Below, piece after piece: positions 49,978 to 63,380 of a DNA stretch of 64,000 bases. Made by a program: the position numbers and the translations under genes. The notes under the pieces are model-generated. The model did not search any database. It was not told the DNA's origin and saw nothing but the letters and a program-made list of their open reading frames with translations. The stretch is from Candidatus Pantoea bituminis. GTDB lineage: Bacteria > Pseudomonadota > Gammaproteobacteria > Enterobacterales > Enterobacteriaceae. The stretch is taken from NCBI RefSeq assembly GCF_018842675.1, contig NZ_JAGTWO010000004.1:3534001-3598000 (forward strand), in the 5' to 3' direction. Each line of letters begins with the position of its first letter. Position 1 is the stretch's first letter.

Positions 49978-51576
49978 TCATGGGATCAGGCGATAGCCCG
50001 GCAGAGTGAGAAACGAAACCAATTTATCTTCTGTGGTGATTTGCACCATTAGCTGCGCAGCTTCACCATAGCGACCGGCATTGAAACGCGCATCGCCCAG
50101 CGAGGTTTTTAGGTTAATGAGCTCTTCGGTAAGCCATTTCTGGAACAGCTCGGTGGTTACGCGTTGTCCATCGTTGAGCTTTTGCTGATGGCGTATCCAT
50201 TGCCAGATTGAGGTACGTGAGATTTCAGCGGTGGCGGCATCTTCCATCAATCCTTCAATCGGGACGCAGCCGTTACCGCCAATCCACGCTTCGAGATAGT
50301 GCAGCGCAACGCGAATATTCGCACGCATTCCCGCTTCGGTACGCTCGCCTTCACAAGGTGCCAGTAATTGCTCTGCAACGATCGCGGCGTCATCATTTCG
50401 CATCACATCAAGCTGGTTCAGTCTGTTGCCCAACACGTCATCGAATACCGCTTTTGCCGTGTCTGCCAGTCCCGGATGCGCAATCCATGTGCCGTCATGC
50501 CCATTGTTAGCTTCGCGCTGCTTATCTTCTTTTACCCGTTGTAACACCCATTCGTTACGCGCAGCCTCTTTACTCGGAATCAGCGCCGACATGCCGCCCA
50601 TCGCGAACGCGCCACGACGATGGCAGGTTTTGATCAGCAAGCGGGAATAACAGTCCAGAAACGGCTGCGCCATGCTAATGGATTGACGATCGGGAAGAAT
50701 ACGATTTGGATGCTGACGCAACGTTTTGATGTAGCTGAAGATGTAATCCCAGCGACCGCAGTTCAGTCCCACAATGTGATCGCGCAGATTCCAGAGGATC
50801 TCATCCATCTGAAACACCGCCGGTAACGTTTCGATTAAAACGGTGGCTTTAATCGTGCCACGCGGTAGATCAAAACGATCCTCGGTAAAAGTGAAGATCT
50901 CACGCCACCAGCCGATCTCTTGTCCGCTCTCAGTTTTTGGCAAATAAAAATAGGGACCGCTGCCCTTTGCCAGTAGCGCGTCAACGTTATGAAAAAAGTA
51001 GAGCGCGAAATCAAACAAGCCGCCGGATATTGGCTTCCCTTGCCACTGAACGTGCTTTTCTGACAGATGTAAGCCGCGCACCCGACACATCAACACTGCG
51101 GGATTGGCGCACAGCTGATAGATTTTGCCGTTATCGCCAGTAAAGCGCAGCGTTCCCTTTACGGCTTCACGTAGGGTTTGTTGTCCTTCGATCAGTTTCT
51201 GCCATTCGGGCGTGAGTGAATCCTCAAAATCTGCCATGAAAACATTAACGTTGGCATTCAGGGCGTTAATTACCATTTTGTGGTCGGGCGGCCCGGTAAT
51301 TTCCACCCGACGATCCCTCAAATCTTGTGGGATAGCGCGGATTCGCCACTCGCCTTCTCTTATGGAATCCGTTTCCATATCGAATCCTGGAAGTTCTCCC
51401 TCGTCGTAACGTTGCTGCCGCTGCTGGCGTATCGCTAATAAATCCTCACGTTGCGCAGTAAAACGTTCGACCAATGCATGCAAAAACGCAATCGCTTCTG
51501 GGGTAAGAAGCTGCTGTTCGGCATGATTAAAGGGCTGAGTGAAATCTAAAGCACTACTGATAACCGAGTCTGTCAT
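49978..51576 (-). CDS. aceB: Malate synthase A
   Basis: Condenses glyoxylate with acetyl-CoA to malate, second enzyme of the glyoxylate bypass. The 532 residues (533 in E. coli) show the conserved [31 protein letters not shown] and the catalytic region [25 protein letters not shown]. First gene of aceBAK. Confidence 0.98.
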   Translation of the reverse strand: MTDSVISSALDFTQPFNHAEQQLLTPEAIAFLHALVERFTAQREDLLAIRQQRQQRYDEGELPGFDMETDSIREGEWRIRAIPQDLRDRRVEITGPPDHKMVINALNANVNVFMADFEDSLTPEWQKLIEGQQTLREAVKGTLRFTGDNGKIYQLCANPAVLMCRVRGLHLSEKHVQWQGKPISGGLFDFALYFFHNVDALLAKGSGPYFYLPKTESGQEIGWWREIFTFTEDRFDLPRGTIKATVLIETLPAVFQMDEILWNLRDHIVGLNCGRWDYIFSYIKTLRQHPNRILPDRQSISMAQPFLDCYSRLLIKTCHRRGAFAMGGMSALIPSKEAARNEWVLQRVKEDKQREANNGHDGTWIAHPGLADTAKAVFDDVLGNRLNQLDVMRNDDAAIVAEQLLAPCEGERTEAGMRANIRVALHYLEAWIGGNGCVPIEGLMEDAATAEISRTSIWQWIRHQQKLNDGQRVTTELFQKWLTEELINLKTSLGDARFNAGRYGEAAQLMVQITTEDKLVSFLTLPGYRLIP

Positions 51577-51675
51577 GGTGGCTTACTCCTGTTATTAGCG
51601 AGATCGACGTGGGTGGATCCAAATGTAGGGTAATTTTTAAGCTACAGGATCAAAGCATATGCATTTTAATTTTAA

Positions 51676-51698
51676 AATCAAAAACTATTTCCATTTTA
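51676..51698 (-). promoter_or_regulatory. IclR operator of aceBAK
   Basis: On the minus strand TAAAATGGAAATAGTTTTTGA matches the known E. coli aceB operator region (AAAATGGAAATTGTTTTTGA) with one change. It lies about 100 bp before aceB. Confidence 0.8.
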
Positions 51699-51785
51699 AT
51701 CTTATTAACGCTTTATCTTATTGATAAATAATTAATTAAAACACGTTTAATAGAAGGAATTTTTTTCACTACTGAAATACAGACA

Positions 51786-51819
51786 CAAAAAAACCGTGAC
51801 AGCGAGTGGCTATCACGGT
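51786..51819 (-). terminator. Intrinsic terminator of metA
   Basis: Minus-strand ACCGTGA and TCACGGT with a 13-base loop are followed by seven T, beginning 22 bases after the metA stop. Confidence 0.8.
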
Positions 51820-51840
51820 CTGATTTGATGAAGTCGGGAA

Positions 51841-52770
51841 TTACTCTAAGGTTGGATTCATATGGCGCAGATCGTATGGTGTGATCTGGTAGACGTAATA
51901 GTTAAGCCAGTTAGAAAACAACAGATTACCGTGGCTGCGCCATGTCGCACGCGGCGGCAACTCAGGATTATCCTGAGGAAAATAATTGTGCGGAATAGCA
52001 GGGTTTAAGCCAGCCTCATAATCACGATGGTATTCACCCGATAATGTCAGCGCATCATATTCCGGGTGCCCGGTGACAAACGCCAGACGTTTATCTTTAC
52101 TGGCCATCAGATACGCGCCGGTTTGTTCCGATTCAGCAAACAGCTCAAGATCGGTGTAATCAGTGATGAGTTGAGTGGGAAAATCGGCATAACGTGAATG
52201 CGGAGCCAGGAAATTATCGTCAAATCCTCGGGTCAGCAAGGCGTGTGGATGCAGGGTTTGATGCTCAAAGACGCCAGATAATTTGTGCTGACGCGTTTGC
52301 TTGGGAATACCGTACAGGATATTTAGCGCGGCCTGAACCGCCCAACAGACAAACAGCGTTGAGGTGACGTGTTCCTTAGCCCAATGCAATATGCGCTGAA
52401 TCTGCGGCCAGTAAGCAACATCATTGAAATCAACCAGCCCCAGCGGTGCACCTGTAACGATTAAGCCATCATAGTTGTCATGCTTAATATCTTCGAAATT
52501 ACAGTAGAAGTTATTGAGGTGCTCTGTTGGCGTATTGCGAGATTCGCGGCTATCGATGCGTAACAGCTGAATATCGATCTGCAAGGGCGAGTAAGAAAGC
52601 AGGCGCAGAAACTGGTTTTCAGTCTCAATCTTTTTAGGCATGAGATTCAGTACCAGTACTTTAAGCGGGCGGATCTCCTGAATACTGGCGCGCGATGACG
52701 TCATCACAAAAACATTTTCATTGCGCAAAAAATTCGCAGCCGGTAATTCGTCGGGAACCCTGATTGGCAT
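51841..52770 (-). CDS. metA: Homoserine O-succinyltransferase
   Basis: Activates homoserine for methionine synthesis using succinyl-CoA. The 309 residues have the catalytic Cys in [18 protein letters not shown], the His of [13 protein letters not shown] and Glu two residues later. Length equals the E. coli protein. MetJ boxes lie upstream, so it is repressed by S-adenosylmethionine. Confidence 0.98.
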   Translation of the reverse strand: MPIRVPDELPAANFLRNENVFVMTSSRASIQEIRPLKVLVLNLMPKKIETENQFLRLLSYSPLQIDIQLLRIDSRESRNTPTEHLNNFYCNFEDIKHDNYDGLIVTGAPLGLVDFNDVAYWPQIQRILHWAKEHVTSTLFVCWAVQAALNILYGIPKQTRQHKLSGVFEHQTLHPHALLTRGFDDNFLAPHSRYADFPTQLITDYTDLELFAESEQTGAYLMASKDKRLAFVTGHPEYDALTLSGEYHRDYEAGLNPAIPHNYFPQDNPELPPRATWRSHGNLLFSNWLNYYVYQITPYDLRHMNPTLE

Positions 52771-52796
52771 AGCCTGCTTACCTCTTATAACCGTAT

Positions 52797-52820
52797 AAAC
52801 GTTTAGACATCCAGATGCCC
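52797..52820. promoter_or_regulatory. MetJ operator (met boxes) of metA
   Basis: Tandem 8-mers AAACGTTT-AGACATCC-AGATGCCC resemble the AGACGTCT met box repeated without gaps. They lie about 30 bp before metA. Confidence 0.7.
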
Positions 52821-52876
52821 AACCTTAGCCTGGTGACTCTGTAATGTCGAGACTTCATGCGAATGATGAAAATGTT

Positions 52877-53728
52877 TCAACTTAGATCGGCGAACATCTC
52901 GACAAAGGGCAAAATCACTGACGCATCGCTGCTGGCATGACGATAGAGTAACCAGGTTCGGCTTTTAAGTGCTGTACCAGCCACTTGCAAAGGTTGGCAC
53001 CAAAGCCGATCTGAAAGCGGCTGATAGCTTGAAACAATGGCATATCCTAACCCACGCTCAACCATCGCCAGGCACACTTCCAATTTATCGACTTGCATCG
53101 CTATACGCGGTGCTAGCGTGAAATTGGCATTCCACCATCGCTCAATCAGATGCGTAATGTGCCCGCCATGGTTGATACGAATTTGTGGTGACTGCGGTAA
53201 CAGCTTTAAATCGAGTGGCTGCTGGCTAACCAGCCAATAATCATCAATGTCGACCAGTCGTTTGCCATCGCGCCAGTGGTAATCATCTTTAACCAGCGCA
53301 ACATGGATCTCCTCACGTTGCAGCTTTTGGTACATCTCCTCACTTAATCCGCTAACCAAATTTACTCGGATGCCACTATGCTGCTGGCTAAAGCGCGCCA
53401 ATATTTCTGGCAGGCAATAGGCGGCATAATTGCTGGTTACGCCAATACGTAATTCGCCCTGTCGCGGCAGATTCAAACTTTGTAGGGTTTGTCGCAATTG
53501 CTGTGACTCGTTAAGCATTTTCTCAGCATGTTGTGCCAGATAGCGCCCTTGAGCACTGAAAACTATTTGACGTCCACTCTCTTCAAATAATAAAACGCCT
53601 AGCTTGCGTTCAATCTGTTTCAGCCGATAACTCAGTGCGGGTTGCGACGTAAACAGTTGTTCTGCTGCGCGGGTAATGTTGTGGTATTGCCACACCGTAT
53701 AAATAATCTGCCAATCTTTTTCGTTCAC
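52877..53728 (-). CDS. LysR-family transcriptional regulator
   Basis: About 283 residues. The N-terminal helix-turn-helix covers residues 1-60 (WQYHNITRAAEQLFTSQPALSYRLKQIERKLG). A periplasmic-binding-protein-like effector domain follows (RIGVTSNYAAYCLPEILARFSQQHSGI, GYAIVSSYQPL). I start at a GTG with AGGAG seven bases upstream, which gives the usual MNEKDW-type N-terminus. It is divergent from the amidohydrolase / binding-protein / peptidase unit and probably controls it; the effector is unknown. Confidence 0.88.
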   Translation of the reverse strand: MNEKDWQIIYTVWQYHNITRAAEQLFTSQPALSYRLKQIERKLGVLLFEESGRQIVFSAQGRYLAQHAEKMLNESQQLRQTLQSLNLPRQGELRIGVTSNYAAYCLPEILARFSQQHSGIRVNLVSGLSEEMYQKLQREEIHVALVKDDYHWRDGKRLVDIDDYWLVSQQPLDLKLLPQSPQIRINHGGHITHLIERWWNANFTLAPRIAMQVDKLEVCLAMVERGLGYAIVSSYQPLSDRLWCQPLQVAGTALKSRTWLLYRHASSDASVILPFVEMFADLS

Positions 53729-53832
53729 CGTCACGCTCCTGATAATGCCCCTTCCATAAAATAATTTTTGCTTTAAAGCCGCAAGCAATAAAAAAGCTCA
53801 ATTGGGAATTAATGTTCAACAGGTTTATATCT

Positions 53833-53863
53833 GAGTAATACATTTTAATTCAATGAATTACTC
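53833..53863. promoter_or_regulatory. Palindrome between the LysR gene and the M20 operon
   Basis: GAGTAATACATT and AATGAATTACTC form a 12-bp inverted repeat with one mismatch around a seven-base centre. Symmetry and position make it a candidate LysR-type activator site. Confidence 0.6.
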
Positions 53864-53899
53864 GCACCTTTATGGTGAGAGAAAAGCCCTGGGTGCACC

Positions 53900-55087
53900 A
53901 TGAAAGAGCAGAAGAATAAAATTATTTATGCTGTTGAGAAGTTACGAGACGCTATGACAGCACTGGCCCGCGATATACATAGCCATCCTGAGTTGAGCTT
54001 CAATGAGCATCGTTCCTCTGCTGCGTTGCAGCAGCCGCTTCGTGACGCCGGATTTATTCTTACCCAGCCGCTGGCAGAACTGGAAACCGCCTTTATTGCC
54101 CGCTATGACAGCGGCAAACCCGGGCCACGTATAGCGTTACTGGCAGAATATGATGCGCTGCCTGAATTAGGGCATGCCTGTGGACATAACTTGATTGGTA
54201 CCGCCTCGGTAACAGCGGCTTTAGCGTTAGTGCAGAGTGGCGCGCTGAATTCAGGTTGTCTGGAAGTCATTGGCACGCCTGCAGAAGAGGAAGGCGGCGG
54301 AAAAATCATTATGGCCGAGCAAGGGATCTTTACCGATGTCGATGCTGTGATGATGTTTCATCCCAGAGAGAAAAACATGGTGACGCGCGGCGCGTTAGCT
54401 TGTGTTGATGCGGTATTCAAATTTTACGGCAAAGCAGCCCATGCTGCTTCCGCTCCCCATCTTGGTATCAGCGCGCTTGACGCCGTGATCCAGACGTTTG
54501 TGGGTATCAATGGATTACGGCAGTTTTTTACAGATGATGTGCGCGTACACGGCATTATTACGCACGGTGGTGATGCCACAAATATTGTACCGGCCTATGC
54601 GGAAGCCAAATTCCTGATGCGTGCGGCAACAGTAACTGGCTTGCAAACGGTGCGACATAAAGTGTTCGCTGCCGTTGAAGCCGCAGCCGCAATGAGTGGC
54701 GCGCGCGTTGAGATTGAAGAAGGGCTAACTTATGCAGAGCGCAATAATAATCTGGCGCTAGCCGATTTGTTCCAGCACAACCTTTTGCAACTGGGTCTAA
54801 CAACAGAAGTGCCACCGGAACGCGGTGGCGTTGGCTCCTCTGATATCGGTAATGTCAGCCAACTTACCGCAGCTATTCATCCTTATTTACGTATCGGCGA
54901 TGTGGTGCCACATACCCCAGAATTCGCCATAGCGGCGGCTTCTGATGCAGGTATCGACGCCATGCTTAATGCAGCAAAAGCGTTAGCAATGACTGCGTTT
55001 GATCTGCAAGACCCTGAACACTTTCAATCTGTACGTCAGGAATTTTGTGCCTGGCAAGCGGCTCATTCTCTTGGAGATTCAAAATGA
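53900..55087 (+). CDS. M20-family amidohydrolase (carboxypeptidase/aminoacylase type)
   Basis: A 395-residue cytosolic metal-dependent hydrolase of the M20/AbgB-like group. It shows the first metal motif AEYDALPELGHACGHN, the catalytic Glu pair in GTPAEEEGGGK, dimerisation domain KAAHAASAPHLGISALDAV and the late HTPEFA His. Likely reaction is cleavage of an N-acyl or aminobenzoyl-type amino acid or small peptide; no substrate can be read. It overlaps the next gene (ATGA). Only a weak ribosome site (GGGTG) precedes the ATG. Confidence 0.88.
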   Translation: MKEQKNKIIYAVEKLRDAMTALARDIHSHPELSFNEHRSSAALQQPLRDAGFILTQPLAELETAFIARYDSGKPGPRIALLAEYDALPELGHACGHNLIGTASVTAALALVQSGALNSGCLEVIGTPAEEEGGGKIIMAEQGIFTDVDAVMMFHPREKNMVTRGALACVDAVFKFYGKAAHAASAPHLGISALDAVIQTFVGINGLRQFFTDDVRVHGIITHGGDATNIVPAYAEAKFLMRAATVTGLQTVRHKVFAAVEAAAAMSGARVEIEEGLTYAERNNNLALADLFQHNLLQLGLTTEVPPERGGVGSSDIGNVSQLTAAIHPYLRIGDVVPHTPEFAIAAASDAGIDAMLNAAKALAMTAFDLQDPEHFQSVRQEFCAWQAAHSLGDSK

Positions 55088-55886
55088 AATCAGCATTAAC
55101 GTTACTGGCTACATTGGCCTTGGGGATGGCAGGCACAAGTTATGCCGCCGGAGAGACATTACGTGTAGGCGCGGATTTGAGTTACCCACCTTTTCAATAT
55201 CGTGATCAAAACGGTACGCCAACCGGCTTTGAAATCGATATCACTAACGCGGTTTGCAAAGCAGTACAAGTCAAATGTGATTATGTCGTCAGCAGTTTCG
55301 ACGCTGAGATTCCCTCATTGATGGCCAAAAAGTCGATTTCATCTCCCCGTTAGGCGCAACAGCAAAACGGCGTAAATCCATTGATTTCAGCGATTTTATT
55401 TACCATATCCCTACAAAGTTAGTTGCGCATAAAGGGAGCAACTTACAACCTGACGTCGCGTCTTTGCTCGGCAAACGTATTGCAGTGCAGCAGGGTTCTA
55501 TACAGGAAATGTATGCCAATAAATATTGGGCTCCTAAGGGTGTTGATATCGTGATGTATCCTGACCAGGACGTTATTTATCAAGATCTGGCTTCTGGCCG
55601 ATTGGATGGCGCACTGAGCCCTGGCGTAGCGGTGACTTACGGCTTCCTGAATAAACCGGAAGGAAAAGATTTTGCTTTAACCGGCCCAGAAGTACGTGAC
55701 GATCTGCTGTTCAGCATTGGTTCTGCCTATGGCGTGCGTAAAGACGATACAAAAACACAGAAGTTGCTGAACGAAGGTCTGGCTAAAATCATGGCTGACG
55801 GCACTTGGGAAAAAGTGAAACAACACTATTTTGGCGATTTAGAAATGAAAGTTACTCGTGCAGAAAGTACCCATGCTGCCGAATGA
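55084..55886 (+). pseudogene. Amino-acid-type periplasmic binding protein, 1-base frameshift
   Basis: A type-3 (HisJ-like) solute-binding protein with a signal peptide (cut near SYAAG) and LRVGADLSYPPFQYRDQNG at the mature start, typical of polar amino acid binders; GKRIAVQQGSIQEMYANKYW follows. The A5 run at 55327-55331 lacks one A; adding it converts SISSPR-stop into VDFISPLGATAKRR and restores a 267-residue protein. No permease or ATPase gene accompanies it, so it must use a transporter encoded elsewhere or deliver to a different partner. Confidence 0.86.
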
Positions 55887-57514
55887 TTTGCAGCAGGCAA
55901 TGCAAGCGCTGTTGCAATCGTTTCAGCATTTGCATCGCCTTTCGGGAAGCGCGGATGCTGAACGCAGCGTTGACTGGCTTTGCGCGCAACTGAGGACACA
56001 TCAAATTCCTTTTAAGCGCGAGCGTTGTCGGCTCTGGCTTAGTGATCCTTTGGAAGGTTCGTTAATAGTGCAAGGCAGCGTGCCTTTAACAATCCCAGCA
56101 AAAACGCGCTCATTTTCAGCGCATTGCCCCGAAGGTATCGAGGCTGAGTTGTATTATGATCAACGCTCGCTGGTTTTTGTGCCTGAATCTGAATATGAAA
56201 GTTGGGCCACCGCAGTTCGCGGAAAACTCGTAGTGGCTGATCAAGGTTATGAAGATTATGTTCAGCGTCTTATGCAGGCGGGTGCGGCTGGATTAATTCA
56301 TATTTGGGGTTCGGTGGAGCCAGCCTTGCATGAGGAAACGGTGGGCCCGATTTGGGGTACACCTGTACCCGATGACGTGCTGCGCTATCCAACTTTGCCC
56401 GTAATAAGTATCAATCATCAGGAGGGTAAAACCCTTTTGCAGCATATGCTGCATTCACCGTTACAAGCATGCATTTTTACCCGGTTACATGAGCATGTCG
56501 CGGAGTGTTCGTTACCGATAGTGGAATTGACGGGGAAAGCGAAGAGTTTGTCCTGCTCTCTTCTCACTACGATTCCTGGCATGAAGGCGTGACCGATAAT
56601 GCAACGGGCAATGCACTTTGTCTGGCAATGGCGCTACATTTTGCTCATAACAGCGGACCGTTAAAACGAGGATTACGCATCGCGTTTTGGCCTGGACACT
56701 CAAATGCGCGTTATGGTGGCTCAACATGGTATGCCGATAACTATCGTGCCGAACTTATGCAGCATTGCGTGGCACATATCAACGTTGACTCCCCAGGCTG
56801 CGTGGGAGGTAGTGAAGTTGTCGTCAATGCCAGCGGTGCAGAATCCACGTTCTGGTTGAATCAAGCGATAACATCGGTAACGGGAACCACTGCATCACGC
56901 ATCACACCTATGGGCAAAGGCGGCGATCAGTCCTTTTGGGGATTAGGAATTCCATTGCATTTTGCATTGCGAGAAGAGCCAGCCTTACGCACTTCTCTTT
57001 CTCCGGGAAGCGGTGGCGGTTGGTGGTGGCATACTGAGGAAGATACGCTTGATAAAGTCGATGAGGCGCATTTATGGCGCGATGTACAAATTCATCAACG
57101 CTGGCTAGAGACATTACTGTTATCTGACACACTTCCTGTTGATCCAACAAGTTATGTCTGTGCATTACGCGGTGCCTTGGCTCAGCTGCAGAGCGAACTC
57201 GATCCGATGTTTTCTGTTAAGCCTATCGATCAAATGCTGCAAGCATTGGAAAAAGCATTATTGCTTGGGCATCAACCTTCTGATTTAAAAAAGTAATTGG
57301 AATCTTGCATCGTGTGAGATATCGCGCGAGTGATGATTATCATCCTGATTTGAGTTATCACGGAGGTGCTTTTCCCGGCTTGCAAATACTCCGTGGCCAT
57401 AGATCAGAGCAGTGTAGTGAGCGCTTCTGGCTGATGCTTGAAACTCAATTTATACGGCAGCGTGATCGTGCATGTGAGTTATTTGCAGCGAGTTTAGACA
57501 TTCTAAAAAGATAA
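55873..57514 (+). pseudogene. M28-family zinc peptidase, two 1-base frameshifts
   Basis: A peptidase with a PA-type insert (about 110-190: VRGKLVVADQGYEDYVQ, QAGAAGLIHIWG) and an M28 catalytic domain, with metal ligands in SSHYDSWHEGVTDNATGNAL, HINVDSPGC and WWWHTEEDTLDKVD. The frame breaks at 56525-56526 (AA; AAA would give PIVEIDGESEEF) and at 57287-57292 (A6; A7 would give DLKKVIGILHRVRYRASD). Repaired, it is about 547 residues and ends at 57514. No signal peptide is obvious. Start ATG at 55873 overlaps the binding protein; GTG at 55858 is possible. Confidence 0.8.
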
Positions 57515-57566
57515 TGTGGGATTATTGGCGGGTTTTATTAGCTTGGTTTTAATAAAATTTAGACGT

Positions 57567-57600
57567 AAAAAAGCCCTTTGCGGATGCAAAGGGCTTTTTT
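57567..57600. terminator. Terminator of the rRNA operon
   Basis: A 14-bp perfect stem AAAAAAGCCCTTTG/CAAAGGGCTTTTTT with a six-base loop lies 10 bases past 5S rRNA and can also stop the M28 gene from the other side. Confidence 0.93.
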
Positions 57601-57609
57601 ACTTAATTG

Positions 57610-57729
57610 ATGCCTGGCAGTTCCCTACTCTCGCATGGGGAGACCCCACACTACCATCGGCGCTACGGCGTTTCACTTCTGAGTTCGGCATGGGGTCAGG
57701 TGGGACCACCGCGCTACAGCCGCCAGGCA
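57610..57729 (-). rRNA. rrf: 5S ribosomal RNA
   Basis: 120 bases; minus-strand start TGCCTGGCGGCTGTAGCGCG and end ACTGCCAGGCAT pair as helix I and match the enterobacterial 5S sequence. Only one copy follows 23S here. Confidence 0.97.
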
Positions 57730-57822
57730 AATTCTGTTGTCCCGCGCCGCTTTCGCCGCGCAGGTTATCCGTCGAACAGGCTGAAAATCTCTGTCTCTCA
57801 ACCAAAACGCCTCTGGCGTTGT

Positions 57823-60728
<2,906 letters not shown>

Positions 60729-60856
60729 TCACAACCCACAGGCGTTTTGCAACGCTGCGTGCTGCAAGCATTTGAGAGACTCGAACGCGTCGCCTGTGCA
60801 CCCCTTATTACGGAGGAGTGCGGCGCGCGTCGTTTCAATTTTCAGCTTGTTCCGGA

Positions 60857-60869
60857 TTGTTAAAGAGCA
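60857..60869 (-). promoter_or_regulatory. boxA antitermination site before 23S
   Basis: Minus-strand TGCTCTTTAACAA is the rRNA boxA that recruits NusB/S10; it repeats the leader copy. Confidence 0.85.
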
Positions 60870-60935
60870 GTAAAACTTCGCAATGCACTCGAAAATGCAT
60901 TCTGAAGTTTTGTTTGGGTATCAACGGGGAGTTGA

Positions 60936-61011
60936 TGGTGGAGCTAAGCGGGATCGAACCGCTGACCTCCTGCGTGCAAGGCAGGCGCTCTCCCAGCTGA
61001 GCTATAGCCCC
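60936..61011 (-). tRNA. alaT: tRNA-Ala (anticodon TGC)
   Basis: 76 bases in the 16S-23S spacer; minus strand GGGGCTATAGCTCAGCTGGG, anticodon loop CTTGCAC, encoded CCA end. Reads GCN codons starting with GCA. Confidence 0.97.
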
Positions 61012-61057
61012 AAAAGTCTGGTAAAACCCGTCGACCAGTGATCCTGAAAACAGGATT

Positions 61058-61134
<77 letters not shown>

Positions 61135-61208
61135 GCCGGGGTTTTACTGCTTCTTTACTTTTCTATCAGACAATCTGTGTGAGCACTTCGCGGGAAGGTA
61201 TCTTCAGG

Positions 61209-62748
<1,540 letters not shown>

Positions 62749-62899
62749 AAGTTTGATTTGCTTAAACAAGTTAAGCGGTGCTCATCTGTAAAACGTCATA
62801 ATGAATTTCATTATGTGTTCACTCGTGAGGCTTGATATTTTTTACGTCCTAAGACGCTGATATCCATCCTGCGAGTGCCCACACAGATTGTCTGATAAA

Positions 62900-62912
62900 T
62901 TGTTAAAGAGCA
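62900..62912 (-). promoter_or_regulatory. boxA antitermination site in rRNA leader
   Basis: Minus-strand TGCTCTTTAACAA, about 150 bases before 16S, followed by the conserved leader sequence TTTATCAGACAATCTGTGTG. Confidence 0.88.
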
Positions 62913-62951
62913 GTGCGAACAGCGGCTTAGCCGGTCTGTCGCGAGGGGCGT

Positions 62952-62979
62952 ATAATACGCTTTCCCTCCTCAGAGTCAA
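62952..62979 (-). promoter_or_regulatory. rRNA promoter P2
   Basis: Minus-strand TTGACT, a 16-base spacer and TATTAT; GC-rich discriminator after it (ACGCCCC) as in stringently controlled rrn promoters. Confidence 0.85.
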
Positions 62980-63071
62980 CCTCTTTTTCAGAAGCTTTTC
63001 TCCGTCGACTCAGTCTCCTGAATCTCTCAACCCGTCATCCCGTTGCCGGTGTGCCGTGTTGATGGATGCGC

Positions 63072-63099
63072 ATTATAGGGAGTTGTTCGGCATCCGCAA
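63072..63099 (-). promoter_or_regulatory. rRNA promoter P1
   Basis: Minus-strand TTGCGG, a 16-base spacer and TATAAT followed by GCGC; an AT-rich UP-element-like stretch lies immediately upstream. Confidence 0.8.
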
Positions 63100-63175
63100 C
63101 CGTTAAATTCAACAAAAACAACCGTTCGCTGCATTCCACAGCAAAACCCCGCCTTATACGCAGTTACACACAAAG

Positions 63176-63184
63176 TTATCCACA
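63176..63184 (+). promoter_or_regulatory. DnaA box
   Basis: TTATCCACA is a perfect strong DnaA box, with a weaker TTACACACA at 63164-63172, between rrn P1 and purH. Confidence 0.6.
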
Positions 63185-63215
63185 TTATTCGGCGTGATAA
63201 ATTTAGGCGAGCATC

Positions 63216-63231
63216 ACGCAAACGTTTTCGC
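63216..63231 (+). promoter_or_regulatory. PurR operator of purH
   Basis: ACGCAAACGTTTTCGC matches the PurR box ACGCAAACGTTTTCNT at nearly every position; TACAAT just downstream may be the -10. Confidence 0.88.
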
Positions 63232-63380
63232 TACAATGCCGCCGACGTAACGGACGCCCCTTTTCGGGGCGTTACCTGAAGTTTTCGTGCTTTCTTTTCT
63301 TTATATATAGAGAGAAGAGCACGCTAAGCTTGATGTAACGCTCTTATTTACGCGAAACAAAGCCAAGGGATAAAACCACC

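Larger units (their letters stand above)
62749..63380. other. Control region between rrn and purH
   Basis: About 630 bp without a gene. It contains the rRNA leader with boxA, promoters P2 and P1, an AT-rich stretch upstream of P1, a DnaA box, a PurR box, and two hairpins in the purH leader (63254-63272 and 63286-63323). Confidence 0.8.

Noticed and set aside
57305..57514. A separate small gene after the M28 peptidase
   Set aside because: It needs a TTG start and lacks a ribosome site; a one-base repair joins it to the peptidase.
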